DNA from: Wuchereria bancrofti | Taxonomy: Eukaryota; Nematoda; Chromadorea; Rhabditida; Onchocercidae | NCBI GenBank assembly: GCA_005281725.1 | Contig: SSBO01000012.1 | Coordinates: forward strand, 16,331,048 to 16,395,047 | Direction: 5' to 3' | Length of the DNA: 64,000 nt | Part shown: positions 63,483 to 64,000 of the stretch, piece after piece | Layout of the letters: every line of letters begins with the position of its first letter | How positions within the stretch are numbered: position 1 is the stretch's first letter | The notes under the pieces: generated by a model | Seen by the model: only the letters and a program-made list of their open reading frames with translations | What the model was told of the DNA's origin: nothing | Database searches by the model: none | Position numbers and translations under genes: made by a program

Positions 63483-64000
63483 CTGAAATTTGCAATATGC
63501 GTATATATTTGAAAGACTTATTGGAGATTTTTTTAAAGTTTTACTTACGATTTAAGAACGAGCGCTAAGGATCATATTCTCAATACAAAATATCCATAAG
63601 AATATTCAAAGCAATAATATTCCTCTTATTTTATCTCTCACTTGTTTCTCTTTTTCTTTTGCCTTTTCGGTTGATAATCTTCATCTAGTTTTAAATAAGA
63701 AATATGTGAACGAAGTTAGGTGCTGACAAATTTACAGCTTGGAAAAATGTTGCATTCGACGAGTCACACGGTAGTAATAATTTCAAAGAGCCATAAACCC
63801 ACCGGATGAAAACTAATAACAAGAATTGTCGAAAACTGCATGCCTTCGGGCTGAATCTATAACTGAACTAATCAGAATACAATTTAGAATTAATTAAAAT
63901 TGAGTAAATGAGTAAAGACAACTTGTTTTTTAAAGAAGAAATCGCTTTTAACGATAAAAAATTGGTGAGTGAAAATTTATGTTAGATCCTCAAAAATATT
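63483..64000. other. Upstream side of the cuticlin-like gene, no exon recognised
   Basis: Should contain or lead to the missing 5' exons of the minus-strand ZP gene, but I could not identify a convincing one. Confidence 0.5.

Overview
This window looks like a scaffold from a parasitic clade III (spirurid or filarial-type) nematode. It is AT-rich, its genes are split into many short exons by small introns with the worm acceptor TTTTCAG, several starts lie just downstream of spliced-leader-type acceptors, and the gene families are nematode-typical: As-p18-like fatty-acid-binding proteins, an extended nerve-type globin and a cuticlin-like ZP protein. No bacterial genes, tRNA, rRNA, CRISPR array or intact transposon was recognised.

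Layout. 1-1164 is a minus-strand importin-7 fragment. 1775-9969 (+) is a broken exportin-5 homologue. 10857-17824 (-) is importin-7, convergent with exportin-5, about 21 exons, with an apparent 1-base frameshift in the last exon. 18835-24289 (+) holds decayed copies of two FABP genes. 24984-26767 (-) repeats the first six importin-7 exons, followed by intact versions of the same two FABP genes (27679-29050 and 30575-31653, +). A third FABP lies at 34474-35941 (+). 36.5-45.3 kb has no recognisable gene. A multi-exon globin gene runs from about 52.3 to 59.3 kb (+), with a second copy of its 5' exons at 45.3-48.9 kb. A ZP/cuticlin-like membrane protein occupies 61268-63482 (-) and is incomplete at its N-terminus.

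The main structural message is that the scaffold is a mosaic of two versions of the same locus. Single N characters at 1165, 16924, 22614, 24714 and 49361, and a 70-N gap at 36213-36282, mark contig joins. Exact repeats around four of the joins look like unmerged overlaps. Around 24714 and 49361 the two sides are instead diverged copies: about 15.6-24.7 kb against 24.7-32.1 kb, and 40.8-49.4 kb against 49.4-56.3 kb. Because 1-1164 is identical to 24724-25887, the block 1166-24713 appears to be an alternative copy inserted between two contigs that overlap. That block carries nearly all the damaged genes (exportin-5, both FABPs, the importin-7 tail), while the other version is intact wherever it can be compared. 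Uncollapsed haplotypes, a true segmental duplication and X/Y gametologues would all fit; the last would explain the one-sided decay.

Functionally, importin-7 and exportin-5 are Ran-dependent karyopherins that happen to be neighbours. The three FABPs form a tandem same-strand lipid-carrier cluster, one cytosolic and two secreted. Exon coordinates come from manual splice-phase matching and should be good to a few bases unless stated. Family alignments were made from memory, not by a database search.
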